In this document: positions 1 to 5,922 of the stretch, piece after piece
Numbering within the stretch: position 1 is the stretch's first letter
Layout of the letters: every line of letters starts with the position of its first letter
Assembly: GCA_964443785.1 (NCBI GenBank)
Contig: CAYUER010000021.1
Location: forward strand, 1 to 15,077
DNA from: CALMZN01 sp964443785
GTDB taxonomy: Bacteria; Patescibacteriota; Patescibacteriia; UBA1558; GWA2-36-10
Length of the DNA: 15,077 bases
Reading direction: 5' to 3'
Translations under genes and position numbers: made by a program
Notes under the pieces: model-generated
The model's input: the letters and a program-made list of their open reading frames with translations, nothing else
What the model was told of the DNA's origin: nothing
The model's database searches: none

Positions 1-56
1 GGCAGTTTATCAAATTCATCGATTAATTTTTGGATAAAATCTGGAAGATGACGCAT
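1..56 (-). CDS. recR: Recombination protein RecR, N-terminal fragment (partial, runs off the window)
   Basis: Only the first 18 codons are present, reading MRHLPDFIQKLIDEFDKLP on the minus strand. This matches the conserved RecR start, in which a short helix leads to a 'KLPG(I/V)G' helix-hairpin-helix. RecR acts with RecO/RecF in loading RecA at gapped DNA. The start codon overlaps the ybaB stop in a TAATG arrangement, which implies translational coupling. ybaB-recR is one of the commonest bacterial gene pairs and supports the call despite the short fragment. The zinc finger and Toprim domains lie outside the window. Confidence 0.8.
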   Translation of the reverse strand, partial: MRHLPDFIQKLIDEFDKL

Positions 57-349
57 TATTTTAATCCTGGTATATCAAAGCCACCCATGGACTGCATTTT
101 CATAGCCATTTTGCGTTGGACTTTTTTGATAGAATCAGCAAAAGCATTTTTTAGCTCTTTTTCTAGCTCAGCTTTTTTGTCACTTTGCATGAATTCAGGT
201 TTTATTTCCAAACTTTTGATTTCTTGGTTGCCATCCATAGTGATTTTGACAGCTTTATTTTCTACTTCAACAATCTCGGTGGCCAAGGCATTTTTCAAAA
301 CATCGGCTTGTTTTTTTAGATCATTGAATTGTTTAAGTTTATTAAACAT
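56..349 (-). CDS. ybaB: YbaB/EbfC family nucleoid-associated DNA-binding protein
   Basis: A 97-residue protein of usual family length. It has an N-terminal helix rich in Lys (MFNKLKQFNDLKKQ), a central beta portion with the typical pattern (ITMDGNQEIKSLEIKPEF), and a C-terminal amphipathic helix of the type EKELKNAFADSIKKVQ followed by a Met/Gly-rich tail. Family members are dimers that bind DNA with little sequence preference and help organise the nucleoid. The gene lies 36 bases downstream of dnaB and overlaps recR by one base, so it is probably the middle gene of one transcript. There is no Shine-Dalgarno sequence; the upstream bases are almost all A/T. Confidence 0.92.
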   Translation of the reverse strand: MFNKLKQFNDLKKQADVLKNALATEIVEVENKAVKITMDGNQEIKSLEIKPEFMQSDKKAELEKELKNAFADSIKKVQRKMAMKMQSMGGFDIPGLK

Positions 350-385
350 GTTTTTATTTTATATTAATAATTAAAATTAAATTTT

Positions 386-1831
386 TTAAGGAATATTTTG
401 CCAACCAGTCATGCCTGCCAATTCTTCATTTGGCATAGGGGCTTGTAGATCAGTCTGCATAGCACCAGGATGAGCGTGTATTTCTGGTCGGTCATTGTCT
501 AGATTTTTGAAAGTCACTTTATTTTCATCAAAGAACAAGCGAACCAAGCCAGTAGGACCATTGCGGTGTTTGTCGATATGCAACTCAGCTACAAATTTTT
601 CTTCTTCTGGACATTCACCGCGTGTTTTGTCTTTGACTCGGCGGTAGATAAACATGACAATGTCAGCATCTTGCTCTATGGAGCCGGATTCTCTCAGGTC
701 AGCTAGCTTTGGTATAGCTGGTGAACGATTTTCGACAGCACGAGACAACTGAGATAGAGCCAATACTGGTATATCGAGCTCTCTGGCAATTTGTTTCAAG
801 GCTCTAGATATTTCTGATATTTCTTGGACACGATTTTCTTGGCGACCGCCTGACTCCATGAGTTGTAAATAGTCAATGACTAGAAAGCCTAGATTGTGCT
901 CCATCTTGAGGCGTCGAGCTTTGGTGCGTATTTCCATGATACTGATATTAGGAGAGTCATCGATAAAGATCGGAGCCTCTGATAGTACACCCATAGCTTT
1001 GCCAATGCGTGGGAAATCATCATCTTCCTCTCGATCCGATAGTTTGCCAGTACGCATACGCCAGAGGTCTACTTGGGCTTCGGCTGCTAACAATTTATCC
1101 ACGAGCTGTTCTTTGGACATTTCTAGAGAAAAAATACCCACCGCTACTTTGTCGCGAATAGCAACATTGCGGATCAGGTCCAGGGCCAAAGTAGTTTTAC
1201 CAACTGAAGGGCGGGCGGCCAAGATGATTAGGTCAGATTTTTGTAGACCAGAGAGGAGTTTGTCTAAATTGGCGTAGCCAGTAGGTATGCCCCTAGTACC
1301 TTGTCCGCCGGTTTTGTGTAGCTCATCAATACGAGTAAAAGCGTCATTCAAGACCGTGCGGATGGGGATAAAGTTTTTTTTCAGGGAGGATTGAGAAATG
1401 GCAAAGAGTTTTTGTTCAGCTTTATCAAGTAATTTTTCGACATCTTGATCTTCAGAAAAGCTAAATTCGCTAATTTCTGAAGCCGCTTGTTCCAGTTTGC
1501 GAAGAGTGGCTTTTTTGCGGATGATGTTGGCGTAGTTTAGAACATGGGAAGCATTGGGCACTGAGGCAGTCAATTCGGCTAAATATGATTTACCGCCAAT
1601 GGCCTCGAGTTGTTTTTTCTCATTGAGACGATTGGCCATTGAGAGGATATCAATTGGTTCGTGTTTTTCAAATAAATCAAGAATAGCCTGATAAATCAAG
1701 CCGTGGCTGTCTTTATAAAAATCATCAGCCCGTAAAAAATCAGCCACTTTAATAATAGCCTCTTTGTCTATCAATAGAGCGCCTAAAATGCTAGCTTCTG
1801 CCTCTAGATTTTGTGGGGGGACTTTGAGCAT
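386..1831 (-). CDS. dnaB: Replicative DNA helicase DnaB
   Basis: The ring-shaped replicative helicase that unwinds DNA at the fork. Using the ATG at 1831 (481 residues), the N-terminal DnaB domain starts at once with PPQNLEAEASILGALLID. The RecA-like domain carries Walker A at about 208-214 (PSVGKTT), Walker B VIDYLQL near residue 320, and the late DKHRNGPTG segment near 421-428 that contains the arginine finger. An in-frame TTG at 1879 would add 16 residues (MKKAGKWV...). I prefer the ATG because family members begin close to the PPQN motif and TTG is a weak start. Length is normal for DnaB and no intein is present. It leads the cluster with ybaB and recR. Confidence 0.95.
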   Translation of the reverse strand: MLKVPPQNLEAEASILGALLIDKEAIIKVADFLRADDFYKDSHGLIYQAILDLFEKHEPIDILSMANRLNEKKQLEAIGGKSYLAELTASVPNASHVLNYANIIRKKATLRKLEQAASEISEFSFSEDQDVEKLLDKAEQKLFAISQSSLKKNFIPIRTVLNDAFTRIDELHKTGGQGTRGIPTGYANLDKLLSGLQKSDLIILAARPSVGKTTLALDLIRNVAIRDKVAVGIFSLEMSKEQLVDKLLAAEAQVDLWRMRTGKLSDREEDDDFPRIGKAMGVLSEAPIFIDDSPNISIMEIRTKARRLKMEHNLGFLVIDYLQLMESGGRQENRVQEISEISRALKQIARELDIPVLALSQLSRAVENRSPAIPKLADLRESGSIEQDADIVMFIYRRVKDKTRGECPEEEKFVAELHIDKHRNGPTGLVRLFFDENKVTFKNLDNDRPEIHAHPGAMQTDLQAPMPNEELAGMTGWQNIP

Positions 1832-1895
1832 GGGTTCTTGATGTAGGATTAGCTTAACCCATTTCCCAGCTTTTTTCAAGCCAATTTATGTACAA

Positions 1896-1925
1896 TTTAT
1901 ACCCAATATTTGAAATATCTGATAA
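1896..1925 (-). promoter_or_regulatory. Possible promoter for dnaB-ybaB-recR
   Basis: On the minus strand there is a TATAAA (1896-1901) and, 18 bases upstream, TTATCA (1920-1925), a four-of-six match to the -35 consensus. The predicted start of transcription is near 1889, which gives a leader of about 58 bases to the preferred ATG at 1831. The -35 match is modest and the region is AT-rich, so chance is a real alternative. Confidence 0.4.
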
Positions 1926-1959
1926 AATAGTTATAAGGTAGTGATATGGATATATTTTG

Positions 1960-1988
1960 TTGACAATATCGAATAATTCATCTATAAT
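1960..1988 (+). promoter_or_regulatory. Consensus sigma-70 type promoter for tRNA-Lys
   Basis: A perfect TTGACA (1960-1965) and a perfect TATAAT (1983-1988) are separated by exactly 17 bases. Transcription would start near 1995, about 16 bases before the mature tRNA. A consensus promoter is what a stable RNA gene is expected to have. Confidence 0.88.
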
Positions 1989-2010
1989 AATTTTCGTATT
2001 TTTGTATTTT

Positions 2011-2086
2011 GCGCCTATAGCTCAGTCGGTAGAGCAGTTGCCTTTTAAGCAAACGGTCGTAGGTTCGATTCCTACTGGGCGCACCA
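2011..2086 (+). tRNA. tRNA-Lys (anticodon TTT), CCA end encoded
   Basis: A 76-base cloverleaf. The acceptor stem GCGCCTA pairs with TGGGCGC (one G-U pair). The D arm is GCTC/GAGC and the anticodon loop is CTTTTAA, with anticodon TTT at 2044-2046. The T arm is GTAGG/CCTAC around the TTCGATT loop, and the CCA end is encoded at 2084-2086. The anticodon stem has four good pairs, with a G-A mismatch at its outer end (27-43). Lysine codons AAA/AAG are common here, as expected for an AT-rich genome. The gene is alone on its transcript and is followed by a hairpin-rich tail and a terminator. Confidence 0.97.
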
Positions 2087-2133
2087 TCCTTCGCGGTGCG
2101 AAGGATGTCGTCCGAAGCCTTGGCGAAGGACGA
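2086..2133. repeat. Two adjacent GC-rich inverted repeats after the tRNA
   Basis: ATCCTTCGC and GCGAAGGAT (2086-2094 and 2098-2106) form a perfect 9-bp stem with a three-base loop. It starts on the last A of the tRNA's CCA. Next, TCGTCC and GGACGA (2108-2113 and 2128-2133) form a 6-bp stem around an imperfectly palindromic middle. The heptamer GCGAAGG or its complement CCTTCGC occurs three times here and twice in the palindrome at 5715-5730, which suggests a dispersed repeat class. No T-run follows either stem, so they are not ordinary terminators. A third hairpin, GATGGC/GCCATC, lies at 2172-2186. Confidence 0.6.
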
Positions 2134-2191
2134 TCCAGTTATCGTATTTGGTTATTTTAAACTGAGCTACGGATGGCGCCGCCATCAATTT

Positions 2192-2212
2192 CAACCCGTC
2201 GGGTTGTTTTTT
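2192..2212 (+). terminator. Intrinsic terminator of the tRNA-Lys transcript
   Basis: CAACCC (2192-2197) and GGGTTG (2201-2206) form a 6-bp stem with a GTC loop, followed at once by six T. A near-identical element at 3220-3240 ends the next gene, differing mainly in the loop (GCT). Confidence 0.85.
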
Positions 2213-2238
2213 GTTTATTATATAATCTTTATAATTGC

Positions 2239-2267
2239 TTGCAAAAATAATCAGGGGGGGGTAAAAT
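2239..2267 (+). promoter_or_regulatory. Possible promoter for the hypothetical gene, with a G8 tract in its spacer
   Basis: TTGCAA (2239-2244) and TAAAAT (2262-2267) are 17 bases apart. The spacer ends in a run of eight G (2254-2261). The gene starts 35 bases further on, and a terminator lies just upstream, so some promoter is needed here. The -35 match is only four of six. Confidence 0.4.
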
Positions 2268-2301
2268 TTAGAGGTATTAAAAAATTAATTAATAATAGAC
2301 T

Positions 2302-3192
2302 ATGGAAAAGTTTAAACATCAAGAATATCGTGATCAACTAGCCGAAGATTTGCGGGGTATTAATGATCATGAGACAAGACGTGAGGCATTGGAAAGCGAA
2401 AAAGAAGGTTGGCGCTATAAACTTGCCGAAGAGAGACACATAGCAGATATTGTTGAATTTCGTGAAGAAAAACGCTTAGAAGAAAAGAGAAAAGAAATAC
2501 TTGAAGAGCTTGCCGATAAATCTATCGAAGAATTGATTCAGGCTCACCCTGAATTATCTGAAAAAATTGAAGCACTTAGACTAAGGGGAGATTGGCAAGA
2601 TATTTCATTAGTACGCGATAAGCTAGTTCCAGAACTAGCCTTTCCCGTTTGGTCTAAATCAAAAGATAAACGTAGAACACAGGGTAGAATTAATTTAACA
2701 ATTCCGGAGTCTCGACTTCCAGAAGGAGAGGTTAATTTGGAGTTTGGGTCTACTTGTGCTTGTTGTCAGGCTGGAAGTCATCTTTTAGAATCACCTTTTC
2801 TAACTCAACGTCCAGAATATCCCAAAGATCAGAGAAAAGAGGGGGAGAGTGATTTTGCTTGGAAAACAAGATTTGATGCAATCAAGAGAAAGTATGAGGA
2901 AGATTTAAAAAAGTGGAAACAATCAGAAGAAGGTCAAAGAAATAAAGAATGGCATGAGCAAAAAGATCGAGAATATGCAGATATAATGAAAGAAGTTATT
3001 ACGCAAAATGGCATTAAGTATATCGCTATTAGAACGGCGGAAACATGGGAAAAGCGTTATGGGTCTATTGAGGGTGTAGAATTTATGGAGATAGGTGGTT
3101 ATCCTCGTGAAGCGAATGAGATACGTCAAAAACAAAACGAACTTTTAGCTGCTTCTGGTAAGAAGGGGGAGTATGGTTTTGATATAAATTGA
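2302..3192 (+). CDS. Hypothetical protein, highly charged, helical N-terminal half
   Basis: I do not recognise this 296-residue protein. Residues 1-95 are extremely rich in Glu, Lys and Arg (for example EFREEKRLEEKRKEILEEL) and look like long helices or a coiled coil. Residues 100-150 look more globular. A small cysteine cluster follows (C152, C154, C155 in STCACCQAG). A second charged helical stretch spans about 178-235, and the C-terminal part (237-265) looks alpha/beta. There is no signal peptide or membrane segment, so it should be cytoplasmic. No Shine-Dalgarno sequence precedes the ATG. It ends in TGA and lies between two near-identical terminators, so it is probably transcribed alone. 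The CxCC cluster might bind metal, but no partner His/Cys pair makes this convincing. Confidence 0.75.
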   Translation: MEKFKHQEYRDQLAEDLRGINDHETRREALESEKEGWRYKLAEERHIADIVEFREEKRLEEKRKEILEELADKSIEELIQAHPELSEKIEALRLRGDWQDISLVRDKLVPELAFPVWSKSKDKRRTQGRINLTIPESRLPEGEVNLEFGSTCACCQAGSHLLESPFLTQRPEYPKDQRKEGESDFAWKTRFDAIKRKYEEDLKKWKQSEEGQRNKEWHEQKDREYADIMKEVITQNGIKYIAIRTAETWEKRYGSIEGVEFMEIGGYPREANEIRQKQNELLAASGKKGEYGFDIN

Positions 3193-3219
3193 TAAAATAA
3201 TTAGCTAAGTCACAAAATT

Positions 3220-3240
3220 CAACCCGCTGGGTTGTTTTTT
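3220..3240 (+). terminator. Intrinsic terminator after the hypothetical gene
   Basis: CAACCC (3220-3225) and GGGTTG (3229-3234) form a stem with a GCT loop and six following T. It lies 28 bases after the stop codon and is nearly a copy of the terminator at 2192-2212. Confidence 0.85.
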
Positions 3241-3253
3241 GTTTTGTTTAGTC

Positions 3254-3282
3254 TTGACAAAAAGTTTAAAATAGTTTATATT
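3254..3282 (+). promoter_or_regulatory. Strong sigma-70 type promoter of the GC-rich single-gene unit
   Basis: A perfect TTGACA (3254-3259), a 17-base spacer, and TATATT (3277-3282, five of six). Transcription should start near 3289 and give a leader of about 41 bases to the TTG start at 3330. Confidence 0.85.
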
Positions 3283-3315
3283 ATTTTGTCCCCAGTAGTA
3301 GATCATTGAACATTC

Positions 3316-3324
3316 AAGGAGGAG
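3316..3324 (+). promoter_or_regulatory. Full Shine-Dalgarno sequence that sets a TTG start
   Basis: AAGGAGGAG contains the complete AGGAGG core (3317-3322), seven bases before TTG at 3330. An in-frame TTG at 3306 lies upstream of this site and has no such signal. The Shine-Dalgarno therefore decides the start at 3330. Most other genes in the window have none. Confidence 0.8.
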
Positions 3325-3329
3325 CGGAT

Positions 3330-3710
3330 TTGTCTTCTGGCAAAAAGCGTAACTTTGGCGTTGACGGCCAGGCAGTCTTGAGGTTCTTGGCTGAGGAATT
3401 CGCCAGGATTCTTCCGGAGCTGGCCAGCTACAAGCGCAACAATCGTGGCTTGGGCTTTGTCATCGCTGTCGACGAAAAGCCTTGGAGTCTGATCGTCATC
3501 TGGAGCTTCCACGATCATCGGCCCAACAAGAAGTGGCAAGAGAAAATTTTTGTCAAGATGTCCCAGTTGGCAGCTGGCAGAAATTTGTTTGTTCATCCCG
3601 TCAATGAAGATGGTGGTGACTACATCACCGAGTTTCGACTCAACAACTACGATAAGTTCATGGTGCGTGATGATCTGCCGGAGGTGCCCGCTCGCTGCAA
3701 TTTTGATTAG
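3330..3710 (+). CDS. Hypothetical protein, 126 residues, atypical composition
   Basis: I do not recognise this protein. With the TTG start it has 126 residues. A helix is predicted at about 8-30 (QAVLRFLAEEFARILPELAS), then two likely strands (LGFVIAVDE and PWSLIVIWSFHDH), a second helix (KWQEKIFVKMSQLAAG), and a strand-rich end with RNLFVHPVN and YITEFRL. This suggests a small alpha/beta cytoplasmic domain with no signal peptide. Codons favour AAG, ATC, GTC, GGC and CTG, while neighbours favour AAA, ATT and TTG. By eye, GC is near one half, well above the flanks. It has a consensus promoter, a perfect Shine-Dalgarno and a strong terminator, all of which suggest high expression or recent transfer. 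The antisense ORF at 3303-3818 is judged a shadow. Confidence 0.75.
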   Translation: MSSGKKRNFGVDGQAVLRFLAEEFARILPELASYKRNNRGLGFVIAVDEKPWSLIVIWSFHDHRPNKKWQEKIFVKMSQLAAGRNLFVHPVNEDGGDYITEFRLNNYDKFMVRDDLPEVPARCNFD

Positions 3711-3734
3711 TTGTCTACTAGGACAGCTAGTCAC

Positions 3735-3762
3735 AACGCGTCTCACCGGAGGCGCGTTTTTT
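3735..3762 (+). terminator. Strong intrinsic terminator of the 126-residue gene
   Basis: AACGCGTCTC (3735-3744) pairs with GAGGCGCGTT (3749-3758) in a 10-bp stem (one T-G pair) with a four-base loop, ACCG. The T-run covers 3757-3762. It lies 24 bases after the TAG stop. Confidence 0.9.
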
Positions 3763-3777
3763 CTTTGGGATAAAATC

Positions 3778-3809
3778 AAAAAACTACCATTTTTTCTGGT
3801 AGATTTTTT
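3778..3809. terminator. Bidirectional terminator between the convergent genes, mainly for argS
   Basis: CTACCA (3784-3789) and TGGTAG (3797-3802) form a stem, with an A-run on the left (3778-3783) and a T-run on the right (3804-3809). Read on the minus strand it is a stem followed by six T, 18 bases past the argS stop. Read on the plus strand it backs up the terminator at 3735-3762. Confidence 0.8.
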
Positions 3810-3826
3810 GTTTAGCATATTTAGGA

Positions 3827-5638
3827 TTACATTATTTCTGGAGCCTTGATACCTAGTATATGTAGGCCGTCAGCAATGACTTTTTTGGTAGCTAGACAGA
3901 GTGTCAGGCGAAAATTTTTCTGGTTTTCAGTGTCAGCCGAGAGGACAGAGTGTTGTTGATAAAAATTATTAAATATTTTAGCGAGATCAAATAAATAATG
4001 AGTCAGTACAGCTGGGTTGTACTCAGTACTAGCTTGCTTAATCATCTCGGGATAGAGGATGAGATTTTTTATCAGCTTGATTTCTTCTGGGTTTATTGCC
4101 AAATCACTCCAGTTTATTTTTTTGGCTTTGGCTTTTGACAAGATGGTGCAGATGCGCGCATGAGTATATTGCACAAATGGTCCAGTATAGCCATCGAGCG
4201 TGATAGAGTTTTGAGCATCATAGACAATATTTTTTTGGGGATTGGTGCCGAGCATGCAAAATTTTATAGCACCCATTGCTACATCCTTGGCAATAGCTGC
4301 TTGATCTTTTTGTTTGAGATTTTTTTTCTCGGCTTGATCCATCATTTCCTTGGCGCGGATGATTGTCTCTTCAATGATAGCATCAGCATCAGCTGTTTTG
4401 CCTTCACGCGATTTGATTTTGCCAGTCGGTGTCGAGACCATACCAAAAGATAGATGATATAGATTTTTGGCCCAAGCAAAACCTAATTTTTCTAGGATTA
4501 AAAATAATACTTTAAAATGATAGTCTTGTTCAGTGGCGACTACATAGACCGCCTGGTCAAATTTGAATTTTTTTTGGCGATAAGCAGCTGTGCCCATATC
4601 TTGGGTCATGTAGACTGAAGTGCCATCTTTACGCAAAACTAATTTTTCATCCAAACCTTCTGGCGTGAGATCTATCCAGACTGAGCCATCTTCTTTTTTA
4701 AAGAAAACATTATTTTTTAAACCTAGCTCAATCAGATCTTTGCCCAATAGATAGGTATCACTTTCATAGTCAACATGATCAAATTTTATGCCTAGGTCAT
4801 CATAAGTTTTTTTGTAGCCTTCATACACCCAAGAGTTCATAGTTTTCCAAAGCTTTTTTACTTGAGGATCATTTTTTTCCCACAGTATGAGCATAGCTCT
4901 AGCTTTTTGCATCCAAGCAGATTGATTCAAAAAATCATCATTGATTTTTCTTTTTTCCAAATCATTGACTCTAGTCAAGTCAATGTTATTTTTAGTCAAA
5001 TATTCTTTTTCTTCTTCTTTGAGGAGTTGGCCAAATTTTACATAATACTGGCCGACCAAGTGATCGCCTTTTAGACCAGTACTTTGAGGTGTTTCGCCTT
5101 TGCCAAATTCTTGCCAAGCCAGCATGCTTTTGACTATATGAATACCACGATCATTGATGATGTTGGTGGCGATGACTTGATAAGCATTGGCACGATATAG
5201 ATTTACCAGTGTCTGGCCGAGTAGATCGTTGCGGACATGGCCGATGTGTTGGGGTTTATTGGTGTTGGGGCCAGAAAATTCGATTAAGATTTTTTTATTT
5301 TTACCACTATTATTTTGGCCAAATTTTTTGTTATTTACTATTTCATCGAGAGCCAATTGGCTGAATAATGTGGCGTTTAATTTTAAATTTACATAAGGAC
5401 CAGCTACTTGAGCAGAAACAAACAAACCGTCATTAGGCCAAAGATCAGCAATTTTTTTAGCCAACTCTATTGGATTAGTTTTATTTTTTTTGGCTAAGTC
5501 AAAGCAAGCGAGGGCGTAGTCGCCAAGATTGTCTTGAGGTGGTAAGGCCAACTTGATATCATCAAGACTGATCTCTTGAGTCAAGATTTGTTTTAAAATT
5601 TTGACTAATTCTTGTTTTAAGTGTTGTTGTATATCCAT
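3827..5638 (-). CDS. argS: Arginine--tRNA ligase
   Basis: A class I aminoacyl-tRNA synthetase that attaches arginine to tRNA-Arg, 603 residues, slightly long for the family. The N-terminal additional domain (about 1-100) recognises the tRNA D-loop. The HIGH motif is intact at residues 131-134 in GPNTNKPQHIGHVRND. The KMSKS-equivalent loop is GKIKSREGK with K407-R411, a degenerate form. The C-terminal part carries the DALR-type anticodon-binding helices, with NPAVLTHYLFDLAKIFNNFY near 545-565 and an end at APEIM. It has its own promoter and terminator and faces away from the copper locus. The predicted transcription start is only two or three bases before the ATG. Confidence 0.96.
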   Translation of the reverse strand: MDIQQHLKQELVKILKQILTQEISLDDIKLALPPQDNLGDYALACFDLAKKNKTNPIELAKKIADLWPNDGLFVSAQVAGPYVNLKLNATLFSQLALDEIVNNKKFGQNNSGKNKKILIEFSGPNTNKPQHIGHVRNDLLGQTLVNLYRANAYQVIATNIINDRGIHIVKSMLAWQEFGKGETPQSTGLKGDHLVGQYYVKFGQLLKEEEKEYLTKNNIDLTRVNDLEKRKINDDFLNQSAWMQKARAMLILWEKNDPQVKKLWKTMNSWVYEGYKKTYDDLGIKFDHVDYESDTYLLGKDLIELGLKNNVFFKKEDGSVWIDLTPEGLDEKLVLRKDGTSVYMTQDMGTAAYRQKKFKFDQAVYVVATEQDYHFKVLFLILEKLGFAWAKNLYHLSFGMVSTPTGKIKSREGKTADADAIIEETIIRAKEMMDQAEKKNLKQKDQAAIAKDVAMGAIKFCMLGTNPQKNIVYDAQNSITLDGYTGPFVQYTHARICTILSKAKAKKINWSDLAINPEEIKLIKNLILYPEMIKQASTEYNPAVLTHYLFDLAKIFNNFYQQHSVLSADTENQKNFRLTLCLATKKVIADGLHILGIKAPEIM

Positions 5639-5647
5639 AGTAGCTTA

Positions 5648-5676
5648 ATCATACTGAAAAAAGGCTGATTTTTCAA
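5648..5676 (-). promoter_or_regulatory. argS promoter (near-leaderless)
   Basis: On the minus strand TTGAAA (5671-5676) and TATGAT (5648-5653) are 17 bases apart. Only nine bases separate the -10 element from the argS ATG, so transcription should start about two or three bases before the start codon. There is no room for a Shine-Dalgarno site. Confidence 0.75.
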
Positions 5677-5714
5677 GTATAGGCGCTTTTGTCTTTTAAA
5701 AAGGTACTTACAGC

Positions 5715-5730
5715 GCCCTTCGCGAAGGGC
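5715..5730. repeat. 16-bp perfect GC-rich palindrome
   Basis: GCCCTTCGCGAAGGGC is perfectly self-complementary. It lies between the divergent argS promoter and the small-RNA promoter. It shares the CCTTCGC/GCGAAGG heptamers with the hairpins after tRNA-Lys (2086-2133). It could be an operator for both divergent promoters or a member of a dispersed repeat class. Confidence 0.6.
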
Positions 5731-5747
5731 TGTGTGGATAAGTGCCC

Positions 5748-5775
5748 TTGACGCAAATTATAGGTATGCTATTAT
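5748..5775 (+). promoter_or_regulatory. Promoter of the small RNA
   Basis: TTGACG (5748-5753, five of six) and TATTAT (5770-5775, five of six) are 16 bases apart. A TG at 5767-5768 provides an extended -10. Transcription would start at about 5781-5782, exactly where the first hairpin of the predicted RNA begins. Confidence 0.75.
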
Positions 5776-5780
5776 ATATA

Positions 5781-5876
5781 TGCAATCGAGACATCAGTCT
5801 CCTATGCACGATCGGGACCAAGTCCCAATCCACTCATGAGCTGCAAACCTTCGGGAATGCAGTTCTTTTCTTTTTT
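5781..5876 (+). ncRNA. Candidate structured small RNA of about 95 bases, three hairpins
   Basis: No family is recognised. Hairpin 1 has an outer stem TGCA/TGCA (5781-5784 and 5805-5808), a 3x3 internal loop, and an inner stem GAGAC/GTCTC with loop ATCA (5788-5801). Hairpin 2 has GGGAC/GTCCC (5814-5818 and 5822-5826) with loop CAA, extended by GAT/ATC across a C-A mismatch. Hairpin 3 is GAGCTGCA/TGCAGTTC (5838-5845 and 5858-5865), capped by CC-TTCG-GG and followed by a T-rich tract to 5876, so it is a classical terminator. The promoter just upstream and the terminator define both ends. No plausible coding frame covers it. It could act in trans, or control the ATPase gene about 220 bases downstream. 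It does not show the SRP, 6S or yybP-ykoY signatures I know. Confidence 0.7.
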
Positions 5877-5888
5877 ATAAATTTTATC

Positions 5889-5912
5889 AAATCGCCAGAT
5901 AGGCGATTTTTT
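5889..5912 (+). terminator. Second intrinsic terminator after the small RNA
   Basis: AAATCGCC (5889-5896) and GGCGATTT (5902-5909) form an 8-bp stem with loop AGATA, and the T-run extends to 5912. It backs up the small-RNA terminator and isolates the ATPase promoter just downstream. Confidence 0.8.
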
Positions 5913-5920
5913 GCTATAAT
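5912..5920 (+). promoter_or_regulatory. Extended -10 promoter, probably for the P-type ATPase
   Basis: TGCTATAAT is a perfect extended -10 (TATAAT at 5915-5920), with no recognisable -35. The leader to the ATG at 6097 would be about 170 bases and would contain the inverted-repeat unit. A second TATAAT at 6064-6069, closer to the gene, also lacks a -35 and is an alternative. Confidence 0.55.
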
Positions 5921-5922
5921 TT

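Noticed and set aside
1832..1879. N-terminal extension of DnaB from TTG at 1879
   Set aside because: The extra 16 residues lie before the usual DnaB start (PPQNLEAE), and the ATG at 1831 fits the family better. The TTG cannot be excluded.
1957..2160. 67-residue ORF covering tRNA-Lys
   Set aside because: Its middle is the tRNA itself, and its end is the hairpin tail. It has no start signals.
3303..3818. 171-residue minus-strand ORF opposite the 126-residue gene
   Set aside because: The plus-strand gene has a consensus promoter, full Shine-Dalgarno and its own terminator. The minus ORF would read through two terminators and has no start signals.
5781..5876. SRP RNA, 6S RNA or manganese riboswitch
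   Set aside because: The SRP apical loop motif, the large open 6S bubble and the yybP-ykoY motif are not present. The element also ends in its own terminator about 220 bases before the next gene.
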